Below, one piece after another: positions 11,771-24,116 of a DNA stretch of 64,000 nucleotides. Under the pieces are notes generated by a model. The model was not told where the DNA came from. It did no database searches and saw only the letters and a program-made list of their open reading frames with translations. The translations under genes were made by a program, and so were the position numbers. The first letter of the stretch is position 1. Each line of letters starts with the position of its first letter. The stretch spans positions 1,754,303-1,818,302 of the forward strand of contig NW_020170388.1 of NCBI RefSeq assembly GCF_000524195.1. Reading direction: 5' to 3'. The stretch comes from Echinococcus granulosus (lineage: Eukaryota; Platyhelminthes; Cestoda; Cyclophyllidea; Taeniidae).

Positions 11771-14530
11771 ACCCTATTGCAGTAAGACTGGCTTACATAC
11801 GTGGCGGCTATGAATATCCTCCTTATCTTTATGCATTTACTACGTTAATGGAGATTAAATGCATCTAATGGACGTAATCCCCCAGTGTTCTATTGAATGT
11901 CTAGCTCTCGTCGTGCGCTTTAGCTACTGAGGCAACGTTGCTACCCTAAACCGCCTCTAAGCCTTAAAAACCGTGATGTATTTATGATGTTCTAATTGGG
12001 TTTACACTTCACTTATGGGTGTAACTTGATTAGCAGTAACTGGACTAAACACTCGATTTTTGCTGACTTGACTATCAAAATTATCTAGAAGTGTGTGTTG
12101 AGAGCTCTACGGTTAGAGATGAAGCGAAATATCAGATTTGACTGCTTCTTATTTGTTCAGCGTCTTCTAATTACCTTCAGTATTAAAGCCCTACTAAATC
12201 ACTTCTTGCTTTTGTTTAGCTAAAGAGGAAAAGACGCAAATTATTTTAACCCAGTTGTAAAACAGATAAAACCACTGAGGAATTTTAGCGTAAACTGAAA
12301 CTGTTCGGCGCATTGCGGTCTTATTGAGGCAGCCTCGTGGCCGAGCTCACGTCGCCAAGTATGAAAAGAGAGGCGTCCGCTGATCCCTTCCATAAAACTC
12401 AGATCATCTGAAACTCCCTCATATCTAACTAATAAAAGGTGTCTTCATCTAGTCACTCTTCTCGATATAAGTCTCTGAAAGCGGACGCAGAAGGGTGACA
12501 TAGCCAAAACAGTTCCCCATTTTACTTGCAAATTCAAAGTTAATAATTTTTCTCCTATTTTTATAAGAACTTTGCAAACGCAAAAGTATGCTTAGATGCC
12601 AAATTTGGTGGTATTACTGTGAAGCGGCTGCACGCAGTGAATAACTTACCACAATCTCTTTTTCGCATCCGCGATCTACTAAGCTGGCCCATTTAATTTA
12701 AAGGTTTCCGGAAGTGGGGAACGAACAAAAAAACCTATAAATATACAAGAATGATATTTTGTTTATCCACATGTTTAACTAAAGGGAAAACCTTGAACGT
12801 TACAGATTGCACTTCAAAGCATATCCTGAGGGCATGCATGTGGAGGCTCCGGCATTCTCTACGTAGTTGAATAGAATGTTCTTCCATGCTACTTTGACCT
12901 GCTACGACTTCGGAAAAGACTTTGAGCATCGCATAAATATAGTAGAAGCCAAAATCGTTTATATGCTGCATGAATATGCCAATGGTTAATCAAGAGAAAG
13001 GATGTTACAAGTATTTGACATCATACGGTGCAGAATGCATTCCACCCAGCTCATACAACAGGGAATAGCTATGTTATAACTCAGGCGACGGGAAAGAACC
13101 CAGAAACGGACAGTGAAATGCTCGGGTTTTGAGCCACGTTTTTTGCTATTTGTTCCAGCTTTTCGTGATTGGCCAAGTGTGAAGTCAGTCTTACGCGGAT
13201 GCAGTAGTGAATACAGCAATGGAGCAAAGTAAGTCAGGAATAGAAACAGTAGGCCTTCCACTATTTAAACGTCAGCAGCAAAAAGGGGGAACGAAGATGC
13301 GGAACATTTACGAAGCATCTAGCAAACACAGTGATCATGTGTTTTTTGCCACAGTTATCCAAAATGACGTCTGATATATTGTGGAGACTTGTGAATTTCA
13401 TACGATTGTTTATGTAGTGGCAGTAAAACTGATGTAGGCGAAATGCGTCATTTTTGTTGGTACGCTACGGAGCTCCACATATGCCCGCCACACCCTGCAC
13501 CTTCTAATCAGTCCACGTAAAATGAAGTGGTAGACGATACTCATGGATGCAACTCACATTTTCGTGCTTTACAAACTGTGGCTAAATCATTTTTCTTCAC
13601 GTTAAGGCACGGTGAGGTTTTGTACTTCCAATTGCCTTCCTTTCATGTTTTGACACGCTTTCAAAGGCAACCCTTAATTTAAACTCTCTAGCATGAAATA
13701 GTGGTTAAAACTGGTGCATTTAATTTGGCCCTGTCTGGGTTAGTCTATCCCAATCAAATCCAACTCGACTGCAGTGCTACAGATACTTCACGTAAAATAG
13801 GTTGTGTAGCATTTGATGCTAAGAAGTGCGCCAATAGTCTTGGTTCTAAGTGATGTTTGAGCATCTAGAAAAGACAAATAGATCCACTCTCCATCCTCTT
13901 TAACCTAAAGACTTACGAGTCCTCATTATGTTATCCGATTCAAAATTCAAGTGTCATGGTCGGCGTTTATCCATGTTTGAAGTGAATGACGCCACAACCC
14001 AACATTTGCACATACACATCGCACACACAAATATAAACCGTGGAAGTCGTAGAACGGAAGTTATCAAGCAAATAAGCCCCACACCTGCACACAACCATCG
14101 GTGACGAGGAAGTTTAGACACCATGGTCTTTTATTCTTCACCTTCTTCAATTAAATCATACTAACTTTCCGTCTATTCCCCATTTTATCATGCAACACTA
14201 ACTGTTCAACGCATTTGTCACGTGAAAAGCCCTCGGTGTTCCACGGCTGAGCAAATGAACATGTTGGTGAGTGGCCTTATACTAACCCACTGTGCCACAC
14301 CTCTTCGACACCATCGAGCCCGCACTTACATTACTGTGCTCACCCCGGGTGTGTATGCCGGTGTGAGTGTAGCAAATCATTTTATGTGAATCACTAGCTG
14401 AAAAACCAACAACGACCACCAAATGACAAGTCTTTCACTCAAATAACTTTACCATTTGCCACACTTAGAGGACATTACAAGTACAAGTAAATTGAAGGTA
14501 TAAAGAAGAAACTCAGTAAACGAGATTGGC
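11771..14530. other. Intergenic stretch
   Basis: Nothing supported. Open frames at 12735-12971 and 12986-13261 (minus) lack homology and splice support. The sequence just right of this stretch begins the duplicated block described next. Confidence 0.4.
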
Positions 14531-14638
14531 ATTTATTTAAAAGACTGTTTATTTTGTGCGCATTATTGTGAATGAGAAATACAACTGTTGGAGGGGAGAT
14601 AGATAAGCAGCTACACAGAGGACAGACACACTGTTATA

Positions 14639-14947
14639 TTAAGAGGCAGCCATCTTGAAGCTTATTCTTCCAGTTGCTGTTCAGTCATCTCAAATAGCTT
14701 TTGCCAATTTCTCCTTCGATGCTTGCTTCTTTACTCAATGCACTTCCGTTCCGTGACCGGCAACACCTTCAGCATAACCCTCAGCTTGATACTTGGTCTT
14801 GCCGTTCTTCTTATGCCATTTGTACTTGTAATTGCCACCATTTGCAACTTAATGGTACTTATACTTTGCATTAGCGCCCAATCCTACGTTTGATACGATG
14901 AGGAGAACGAGCAGCAGACCGAAGACGAAGAGCGTTGAGCTTCTCAT
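14639..14947 (-). pseudogene. Pseudogene of secreted Tyr-rich basic peptide (paralog of 24117-24437)
   Basis: The minus strand starts MRSSTLFVFGLLLVLLIVSN, nearly the same signal peptide as the live gene at 24117-24437 (MRSSTLLVFGLLLVLLTVAT). The frame runs 103 codons without a length change to TAA at 14639-14641. It is interrupted by four internal stops (one TAA early in the mature part, then three TGA). Tyr/Lys-rich segments such as NYKYKWHKKNGKTKYQAEGY survive between them. The 5' flank also matches the live gene (GCATCACAAC then the ATG), but its CCAAT box has become CCAAC. All lesions are point changes, so decay is recent relative to the intact frame length. If translated, only a ~31-residue peptide would result. 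Confidence 0.85.
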
Positions 14948-15398
14948 GTTGTCAGGTGGGAGTTGTGATGCTGTGGGTGCTTAAATGCTCAAATGCTCAA
15001 CATTCAAATAATGAGTTGGTAGAAGAAGTAGGAAGCTTGTTGTGATTCATCCAAGGTTGCATTTATGCACTTGGCTTCTTCAGGGATATATTCGCTTGAA
15101 GTTTGCGTTAGCAGAGAATTAAGCCGCAATTGTAGTCTGTGTAGAATATTAAAATTTACTTGTGAGAATGAAAAAATTGTTGCATCATGGAATTTGTGCT
15201 TGACAGCTCTTCACTCCTTGACTGCTCAAAGTGGGTCGATTTAAAGCCTCGAGATAGCTTATCTATGGCAACATAATAAACACTGCTTTCTCTCCATTGT
15301 AATTCACTAAGGCTCACTCTTGTACGCTTTTCCCCTCTTGGTCTATCGCAGGACAAAGTTTGGGGATATTAATTACTGCAATTTCTGTATTTTTTAAG

Positions 15399-15866
15399 AC
15401 CACTACACCTTTATTTAGTTGTCTTGGCTGTAAGATGGACCCTGTTGCAAAGAGAGGAAGTGCAGTTGAACCGCTTTTGTCGGAGAATTCTATCACGAAA
15501 CTTTTCGTTTCTAGAACGTGTTTTTTGGTAACAAAGACAGGGGTCTGTTTTGACCTACTTCTCAAATGTCTAGTCTATAGCTGTTTAGGCTAACAGTGCC
15601 GCATCCACAAACCTCACCATGCGGCTTTCCTACTACGATGGATGATAATAATTTTAATAATAACCAAATAAGAGGAAGGTTGACTAGCCACAAAGACAGG
15701 AATTTAAGGTATTTAGTTGTTGGATTAAGCCCAACTCTAAAAATTCCGCATGAGAGCCCTAAAGAAAGCCATAGTTGGGCAGCTCTTTTTGGTAACACAA
15801 ATTTTGACGGGTATAGTGAAAGACCATTGGATCTGTTAGTAAATTACGCCTACTTCAAAACCACTA
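15399..15866. mobile_element. ~460-bp insertion inside the duplicated block
   Basis: Compared with the paralogous spacer near 24920-24955, this copy carries about 460 extra bases. The insert is bracketed by a 7-bp direct repeat ACCACTA (15399-15405 and 15860-15866), which could be a target-site duplication. Internally TTTTGGTAACAAAGAC and TTTTTGGTAACACAAA recur. There are no clear terminal inverted repeats or coding domain. It may be a non-autonomous transposon, or the other copy may have lost sequence. Confidence 0.4.
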
Positions 15867-16081
15867 ATGTTGGTATCATGCCATGAAATACTGAAATAGC
15901 TATATAAAAGAGGTAAACATATAAAGGGGGATATAAATTGCATATTTACTTTGTTTTCTAAAAAATTTGGAAGAAACATGAGCGGGTTAATGTATGTATT
16001 GATAAATTTGTGACTTGCAAATAAGTAACCTTAATCCAAATTCAAATACAACCACTTTGATTGATGGGAAAAATTAGGATT

Positions 16082-16260
16082 TTAGTGGCATCGACGATGA
16101 CGACGAACTGTTTTTCTAGCCAATTCTTGCATATTACTTCCATCTACTTCTCCGCCTACAGGCGTTTCTATCAGCCGCTACTCCCTCGAAATCATAATAC
16201 TTGCTTCACCTCCTACAAATGGCTACGGCGAATCGAAGACCTTGACTGTACCGGTAGACC
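16082..16260 (-). pseudogene. 5'-truncated pseudogene of secreted peptide (paralog of 25123-25440)
   Basis: On the minus strand the C-terminal half of the 25123-25440 gene is recognisable: the basic tail (RRHRR versus RRRRR), ALEQMNSGDVEGG versus ELARQRIRR/GGGEVDGD region, and after a frameshift EFDYY versus DFDYY. A TAG and the frame change break the reading. No signal-peptide region is found upstream, so the copy is truncated at its 5' end. Its stop (TAA) sits at the same place as the live gene's stop. It lies beside the 14639-14947 pseudogene in the same order as the two live genes at 24.1 and 25.1 kb. Confidence 0.75.
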
Positions 16261-16300
16261 AATTCGCGTCTGTGTCTGCAATGCGCCAGTATATAGCTTT

Positions 16301-19300
16301 CAGTTCCATAATTTCTTTTAAAAAAAACCACTAAACACTTTGTTGTCCGATGCGATGGATTACATGCTCAGGGCTAAACTTCATGTGAAAACTGTGCATC
16401 ATGTGGTGGAAAAGGAAAAAAGCTACTGTGGCCTTATTCCTTGTGCTAAATGGAGAAAAAGTGACTGAAAATGTTATCATTTGGTAGAACAAGCGTATTT
16501 TACTTTCCCACTTAAATGTATTGTGGGCACAAATGAATTTGACTGCTGAGTTAGAGAAGAGGCGTTGCTCTCTTCCCTCATATTATTTGAAAAAAGCAAT
16601 CTACCCTCTTTGACAATGCTTCCATGACAAACGTTAGTTTTTCAAAAGTTGATGACCCCTTGATAGGAGATCTTTTTTGGATCCTATAGTGATTGATTCA
16701 TATCTTCTGTTGGGCAACTTCGTGCATCACTGCACCCCACCCAAACCCACGCACACACACACATCCAGGGTGAGCACGGTAATGTTTGCAGGGAAGATGT
16801 GGTATCGCATGGATGTGGTGCGGTAGATGATCGAAGGTTACACACTGACATTTTCATTCGCTCAGCTGTAGAATGTTGATGACATTACTCATGACAAGTG
16901 AGTTAAACTAGGATCAGTGGAAAATGCACGCAGCGTTAGGCTGAAGTAGATGGAGAAAGTGAAGAACAACAAATTGTCAACAATAAATGTGTGCAGTTGT
17001 GGTACTCATTTGCTTTGTGGCTTCATTTCTACGACATCCACACTTGGTCTCTGTGTTTGTGGTATATGTGTGTAAATGGTGGGTTGTAGCATCACTTACG
17101 TCGAACTTGCATGGACGCTCACCTTGTCACATGAGTCCCGAATTTTTTCTTGCAATAGAGGGTCATATAATTTCATGGTTATAATGAATAATGATTGGCT
17201 CTGCCCTCCTGTCTTAGATGTTGATCATCTGTTAAGGGCATATCCGGTGAGACACCTTAAAACACTGAATGCTTTACAACCTATTTTGTTTGATGTATCT
17301 GTTATACTGCAGTCATTTTTGACTCAGCTTTCAAGAAAAGCTGCCTATAGGATTGAAAAACAGGTGTCATTATTAAACTGAAACTAATGCTATAGTTGTT
17401 AAAATAAGGGCTCAAGACTAAGCCCTTTCGTATTGTCCGAAGTTGATAAGAAACGCAGAAGACATATTGCCCCCCGAGAATCACCGTGCATCACCATACT
17501 TCATCTTGTCTCCTCAAGTCAAGTAGATTGATTCGAAGATGCAGAGAGTAACAAGCACATTCAAGACCACCGTAGCATACCAACAGAGTGACGCATTTCA
17601 TTTACATAAATTTTACTACCTCCACATAAACTATCGCACACATTTAACAAGTGTCCACATGTTAGTGGACGTATGTCTAGGTAACTAGGGTGAAACGCAC
17701 GTGATCACTATTTTCTGATGCTTTGTTAATGTTAATCATGTTCTATAATTTTTTTTGCTGACATTTTAATTGTAGAGGAGTTATTTTTCCCTTCTTAACT
17801 CACTTTACGCCGGTATTGCTTTTACTACCACCCACATGTAAGATTGTTCACACACCCGGGTAATCACGAAAGCAAACACGACGAGTGGAATAAAAGTGGT
17901 CTTTAACTAAAATGTTTTATTGCCTACTTTCCAGTTATTTCCTCTTCGTCTTAGTTGCAACATAGAGGTTATCTTTTGTATAAGTTGAGAGGAGAGTATT
18001 ACTTTTTAAATGCGGTTGGAAGCTTCCAGCCATAAAAAAGTGGCGTTTAAAAAGGCGTTGGCTTGTACCATATTGGTGCAACGTCACCTGAAATCTTAAC
18101 AAGTCAAAGTAGTGTGAAACAACATACTGCTCGCTAATCTACAGTAGGCCTACATTATGGATGGGATAAGACCCCGCATCTAAAGTGCGCTGTCACCGTG
18201 TGATTTAGGGTAGCAACTTAGCCTTAGAAGTGCAATACACGACAAAAGCAGAACCTCAAATAGGGTACTGAAACATGCCACCTAGAAGGACCAGGTCTGC
18301 TCGGCCTGTAGTATCTTTAAAGACTCAGTAATTGCATTAAAACAAGGAGGAAACTTATAGCTGTCACTTGTCTGAGTCGGACAATCATCTATGGCGGTGA
18401 AGTGGATGCCGCTCTCCCTTGTTTTTATAAAATGAAACGGAAAGAGGTAGGGAAAGAAGGTAGAATCAGGTGAAAATTGGGATGTAATTTGCAATGAAGA
18501 TGCACTAGAATTAAGAATGTTATTATAGAGCCACAGGAACATTACTGATCGCCTTAATTTACCCAGTCTGTTCTTAACATTAACAATCCGAGATTGTTCT
18601 AGATTTTCTTGTCTAGTTTATTTGGATGTCATAGAAATATCATCCTCTTGGGAAATCCTAACAACCGGAAGTAACTAGTCCAGATTAGCTAGTGAATACA
18701 CAATTTCTAATTTAATGTGTGTAGATTATTTCCGGTGTGGAATGGCCAAATAACTGTACCATTTGGGTTGTTAAATGGCCTGTACACCGTAAAAATCATA
18801 AGTTTTATACTTTCACCATTGAATCCAGCAGAAGACTTATCCAGAACTGGAAAGATCTCACTTTAACAAGTTATTCTTGTCAGTCGATGGCTTCAAAATA
18901 GTTTGCAAAATCAGCTGAATCTCAGAGGATCCACCTGACTTGGAAATACAGATTGTGCTTTTAAGAACCAAAGATTTCTAGAATAGCAATCTTGGGTGGT
19001 AACACTCCCTAAATGAGCAAAATCAATTGCAGCATCTTTTACTTCTTTGTAAGACGAAGACTTCATAATCTCCTGTCAAGAAAAAAGTAATTAAGAATAT
19101 CTCCCACACACCAAATAAAGTAGTCCGTGAGACACCTCCATATTTTCGTAGCTATGAATCACATGCCATCGAGCTTAGTTCATTCGGACAGATCAGTGGT
19201 GAAATTGTTGTCTACTTAAACAACACTATAGCGCCCCAGAAGCCGTAATAAGTCAAAGTAGCTTGGATGAACATGCTACTTACGAACGCGCATCAGAGCT

Positions 19301-21074
19301 GGAAGGCTACTGGCGTAGCTCAAAGACCGTATCTTAGATAGCACCGTAAGTACATTTTTAACTAGAGACTAAAATAACAGCTTATTTAACAACACAGTTA
19401 AACAAAATATTGAGTGAGTCCGGTACTGAGTCAATCAAATTGAGACTAGCGTTTGTTGTTAAACTGTCTTACATAACTCTAGTACAGCCCTTGGTCGAAG
19501 TTGGCATATAATCTAATTTGCTTTATGACATGACAAGTACACTTAAAACATGATGATGTGCCTCGATTATTTTTGAAAAGAAATTATGAGGTTGCATTAT
19601 TGGGTATGTATAAGGCTAAAAGTCCTTTTGACTTCTATGTTCCTCCTAATGTTATGGCCAAAACTACTAAAGTACCGTAGGAAGATCTCCTCACCTGTGA
19701 TGAGTTACAGAAACATGGATATTCATCAAAAGACTGGCTGCAGTAGCTGAAGGTGATTTAGAGTTAAAATTTTGCTTCACAGTCCTGACAGTATTTCCAA
19801 AAAAACAACCCATCTTTTTCGTACAACCTATTGTTCCAAATTTTCCCGCCTAACAAAAAAAAGCTCGAAAAGCTCTTTGAAAAATCTTGAAGTGATTGAC
19901 TGGTTGAATGAGGACTGCAAAACGTTTCACCTTCGCAACGAATGAATTAACTCAAAAGTGTTACTAACCTGGTAGGTTAAAAATGCAAAAAGGTGGTTTT
20001 ATTAAAAAGGATGTGAGGTGACTGGTTTAGGTCAAAGTTCTCTCCTTTGATCTGCCCAAGCTCTCACGTCTTTAGCCATGTTCAGCTGTGAGAAATCTGT
20101 TGCTGATGATAAACGGTCACTAAGACCTGCATAATATAAAATCATAATTTCAAGTTATACTACTTAAAGAGGTGTCACTTATTCTCACCTTAGGAACATT
20201 TTAGCTCCTCCTCTATTGCTTAAAGCGGTAGCAGTCGATTTGCAACACCATCTGGTGCAACCACTTGTTATGAACAGGCAGAGAACGTGGAGGCAGTTTA
20301 ACTCGTTGAGATTAAATAATTAGTTTTTCGGTTTAAAAAGGAAGAATTTTTGAAAAGTAGGCAAATAAGTGCTGATATCATCTCTGCTCGCTTCTTTCTT
20401 CTGCTTGCAAATACACTTCGGCAATGAAATTGCTTCTAAGAAGGTCTTTGTTACCTGGCCATTGTAATTAGGAGCTCGACAAGATCCAAGACATTTTGTG
20501 CACTCCATTTATCTAGCAACTTATACGGAATCAAAGTGAGGAGTTAACTACCCTGTACGAGGTTGAAAATAGCTCGCAACTTGCCTACAATCAAACCCTG
20601 ACTACAAAGGATACCGTCTATCAAATTAACCTGTTGCATGGACTGACAAATATCATGTCACCGCCTCGTAAAGCTTAAAAAAATGACAACCACAAAATTG
20701 CGTAACTGGTCCCATCTATTGGAGAACTTGTCTATATAACCTTCATTAAAATAAAAGTCAAATCGCATGAAGTACTACGAGGGCTTGAAGGAATTTAAGA
20801 CTTTTATTGTGCAGGTTTGTGGTGGCTCATTTGGATAAAATAGCAGGGACACAAAGCACAATTTGATGTCCCCACTTTTCACCCGACTTTTGGATAAGCC
20901 GTAATTAGCAATGAAAACATCTGCTACTCAAATATCTCGTCAAGTTTCATAGCTGCTAATTATTATTAGCATCCATTGTTACCACTAAGCGTTTCTTAAC
21001 AAGTTATTGACCCATTATTTCTCCCATCAGCAAAATTCGAGTATAAGTAATCGCCCTTCCATTCACACCTTGCA
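16301..21074. other. Long gene-free stretch
   Basis: Only a short CA microsatellite was noted (about 16750-16768). Short open frames at 16987-17381, 18282-18542 and 20320-20508 were examined and have no convincing support. A pyrimidine-rich acceptor near 20820 is followed by about 16 codons to a stop, too short to call. Confidence 0.4.
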
Positions 21075-21080
21075 GCCTAA

Positions 21081-21402
21081 ATGATACACGGGGGCTGGTG
21101 CTCTAGAGCACCCTGTCTGGTTTGGCTTACTAGATCAATTGCTGTGATGAGCGTCAACTCGTGTCTCTCAAGAATTTTTTTTCCCACAGTGAATGCGAAC
21201 GTTGCGCCATCAATGGGGTGGCTTGAGATCACGCCACACTTTATTCTGTCGAAGAAAGCACACCTTATTATGAGGCCGCTCAATAAGCCGAAGATAGGTA
21301 TGTAGTACTTGTATTTCTTAATATTACCTTTCAGGGAGGAGGCAAGGTCACAACTCAAATCTGGTGACAGAGTCGTCGTCCCCCAAGCCTGAGTGCGATT
21401 GC
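21081..21402 (+). CDS. Candidate two-exon gene start running into an assembly gap
   Basis: A strong acceptor (CATTCACACCTTGCAG ending at 21074) is followed by an ATG at 21081 and a frame open to 21298. There a GTATGT donor begins a 37-nt intron with a TTACCTTTCAG acceptor at 21335. The next exon continues in phase (GRRQGHNSNLVTESSSPKP) up to the N run at 21403. A second good acceptor inside the first frame (TTTTTTCCCACAG, 21189) offers an alternative exon start. Either a trans-splice acceptor or a 5' UTR intron could explain the AG before the ATG. The product is not recognised. The minus strand is also open here (ERHELTLITAIDLVSQTRQ), so a non-coding or reverse-strand explanation remains possible. 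Intron size agrees with neuroguidin introns. Confidence 0.35.
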
Positions 21403-21502
21403 NNNNNNNNNNNNNNNNNNNNNNNNNNNNNNNNNNNNNNNNNNNNNNNNNNNNNNNNNNNNNNNNNNNNNNNNNNNNNNNNNNNNNNNNNNNNNNNNNN
21501 NN
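21403..21502. other. Assembly gap (100 N)
   Basis: Exactly 100 Ns, probably a fixed-size scaffold gap of unknown true length. It interrupts a candidate coding exon. Confidence 0.99.
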
Positions 21503-23949
21503 TTAGGAACAGGGAAGAGAAGACCTGTGGGTTTCGCTCTACAGTTAAGTTCCTCAGTTTCGAACAAATTGCATTTATTGCCTTCCTGTCCTCTTCCTCC
21601 CTCACAACCATTAAATCAAAATTGTTAACTTAAAAGTTGGCCTAAAATATCGCAGAGATGTAGAATTGGCCAACCATTGGCCATCAGAGAGTAATAAGTC
21701 ATGTGTGTGCACCATACAGGGTTGTTCGCCTAAAAAATTTACCAAAAGACAGATTGCCTCCTTTACTTGAGGGTAGACCCGCTGTAAATTATTCCCTTTC
21801 TGGAATAAATATGACAGATTTTCGATTAAAGAGGCACACTACCAGATTTCCTAATTGTTGTCCATGAAAAATAAGCACAAAATTTGATCTCGGTGAAATG
21901 TAGGCAACCAACTTATCCCTCTCTCTGCCATCTCCATTCCCAGAGGTGCAATATTTATAAATAGCTGAAAATTTTTGCTACTTGTCAGAAAATAAATTCC
22001 ATTACGAATTGCCTCGAATCCACCCACCTCAGCTCGCATAAACAATCTGCGGGAAAATTAAACAGCCATTATAGCTTAAAAAGGCAAATCTAAAGACAAT
22101 GTCATTAGATAGGATGCAAAAAAAGGATTTTTGAAATAATAAAATGGTAATTTGACTGAATGAAAGGAGATTTTGCAGACACTTTTATTCAACAAAAGAC
22201 CACTTAAAAGTGGCGCCAAACAAACTGTTGTTTGAAGCAAAATGCTCTAAAGTAAAAAATATTTATTTTGGAAATATTATGTCCTCATTGAGCTGAAAAA
22301 GTGACTTGATGAACTGTACCGAGCATTACAGATGAATCAGCCTCTGGGGCGTGCCTCCTGGTAAGATCTTGTGTGGTGCACGCTTCTCGTTACAAACAAA
22401 CGCATACACATTCTTGGGCCATTGATCCGATCTCACTCTATCTGATGTGTATACGGAGTGAGGTGAATCGCATGCTAACTCACCCGCTCACTCCAAGGGT
22501 TGCTCGCTTGCTAGTTCGCTTGCACAAGCACACATTAAGTCCTTCTCTACGGTTGGCTGTGCTCCAAACGTCATGATAAACGAGAGGCTCCTCTTTTCAT
22601 CTCGAGTACCATCTGACACTTAGGTGTTTTGCAAACCCGTCTTTCAAAAGTGTGATTGATAATGTCACATAGGCTTTTTAACCAGAGGAATACCGACTTC
22701 GACATTCGGCAAATGGTGTGGGTGAGAAGAGGGGATGTAAATGTTAAATGGCGTTATTCTTTTCCATCTCCCTCGCGCTCTCTTGCTCTTCACTCCCTTT
22801 CAATTTAAATTTAAAATTAAGAAAAAGAACTAATTTGATAGATATCGAGAAATTCCAAGCTAAGAGAGCTAAATTCTTCTTTTGAGAATTTCGTTTTACC
22901 CAGATTTCTCTATTTATTTTGGGACTTTTTGAGTGTTAAAACAAGGGGATTTAGTAGACTGTCAAAATCAGGATCACGTGTCTAAGTCATAAAGTCCATT
23001 TTTTATCAAAGAGTTAAAATTTTAGACTCACCTTTTTAAAGTTTTAAGCTTTAACATCATATTATTTAGGTATACATTTGTAAGTGGAAGTTTCGTATCA
23101 AAAGTTTTTCCTGTGGGATGTTTCTAAGAGAAAAGTTCAACGGTCTGAATAAAAAAAATGCTGTTTAGTTGATCAAGCAAAAAGATTTGTAGGTGGTTTT
23201 AGGCTCCCTATTGGGTAAAATTCTTTGCAATTTTTAGTGACGGACTTTTTATAAAACAGTTTCATCATGTCAAAATTACTAGCCACCACCCATTAAACCT
23301 ACCAAATGTATCAAGATAGGTTGGATGTAAATGTAGTGGAGTCTTTTAGATGGGTTAGAGGGCTATTGGCATCACTGGAAGGCCATGCTACTGCCCACTC
23401 GATGCAAAAAGGCAGAAAATTAAGTCTGTGCATAGCTCAAACAAGGTTGCCTTAAAATCAAGGTATTATAGAAGCAAATCTCTTTTAGAAAAAAAACCAC
23501 AAAAAGCGATCATTAGCTCCGTATACATAATCTATACCATATAAATGGGATTAAAAGGGACGACAAAGCTTTATTTGTCATTAGCTATTATCAACTTCCA
23601 AGAGTTTTTTAAAGGCGCGACGAAAAAGCTGATAAAATCGTGGATGGCAATTCAGACCGAGTGGGAATGCATGAAGGATAGGATCCTTAAGTCAAAAGTA
23701 AAAATAAATAAGTTTATTTATCAAAAATGGAGACAAAGGTTTATTATAGGTGGAAAGAGAGGGGTAAGGCTTATAAGTTTGTTTATTCTTTACAAAGACC
23801 ACATTCTATCTCAAATGTGTTCTTGTTGAATTCAATAGGTGGTACTTAGAGAGACATAGATGGACTCGCCAATGAGCCGTTAACTCCAAAAATACTGATA
23901 TAGGCCACAGTTAGTAGACATTAAAACAACAGTTGAGTAAAGGCTATGA
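21503..23949. other. Gene-free stretch after gap
   Basis: The bases just after the gap (21503-21633) stay open in one plus frame (NREEKTCGFRST and on), possibly continuing the exon before the gap. The rest is AT-rich with no supported feature; the open frame at 23545-23829 has no corroboration. Confidence 0.35.
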
Positions 23950-24116
23950 TGGAAGCAAGGCATACGTAGATTCAAAAGATGGATTATTTTTATCCATATT
24001 TATAAATGAAAAATACAAAAGCAAGAGGGAGAACAAATGACCAGCTCCACAAAGCAAAGCAACACGTTATCCTACCGAGATGTATCCGGTTTGGCGCGTA
24101 TTTGGCTGGTTCAGGT

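Larger units (their letters stand above)
14531..16300. repeat. Segmental duplicate (decayed copy) of 23.95-25.45 kb
   Basis: Collinear similarity to about 23950-25450 covers both peptide genes and the spacer. Spacer examples: TTTGTGCTTGACAGC (15192) versus TTGTGCTTAACAGC (24685); TTGTACGCTTTTCCC...ATCGCAGGACAA versus TATACGTTTCC...ATCGCAAGACAA; ATATTTACTTTGTTTTC versus GTATTTACTTTATCTTC near 15940 and 25005. In this copy both genes are broken and about 460 bp of extra DNA (15399-15866) separates them. The same gene order and orientation are kept. Confidence 0.8.

Noticed and set aside
14639..14947. Idea that the three in-frame TGA codons are selenocysteine, given the nearby tRNA-Sec
   Set aside because: A TAA interrupts the frame first, the TGAs do not align with Cys in paralogs, and no SECIS-like structure was seen.
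16061..16321. 86-codon plus-strand open frame
   Set aside because: Antisense shadow of the 16082 pseudogene; it resembles the plus-strand shadow of the 25123 gene for the same reason.
21077..21358. Minus-strand frame with faint resemblance to a LINE reverse transcriptase
   Set aside because: Too short, no catalytic motif, and the sequence downstream on that strand shows no RT continuation.
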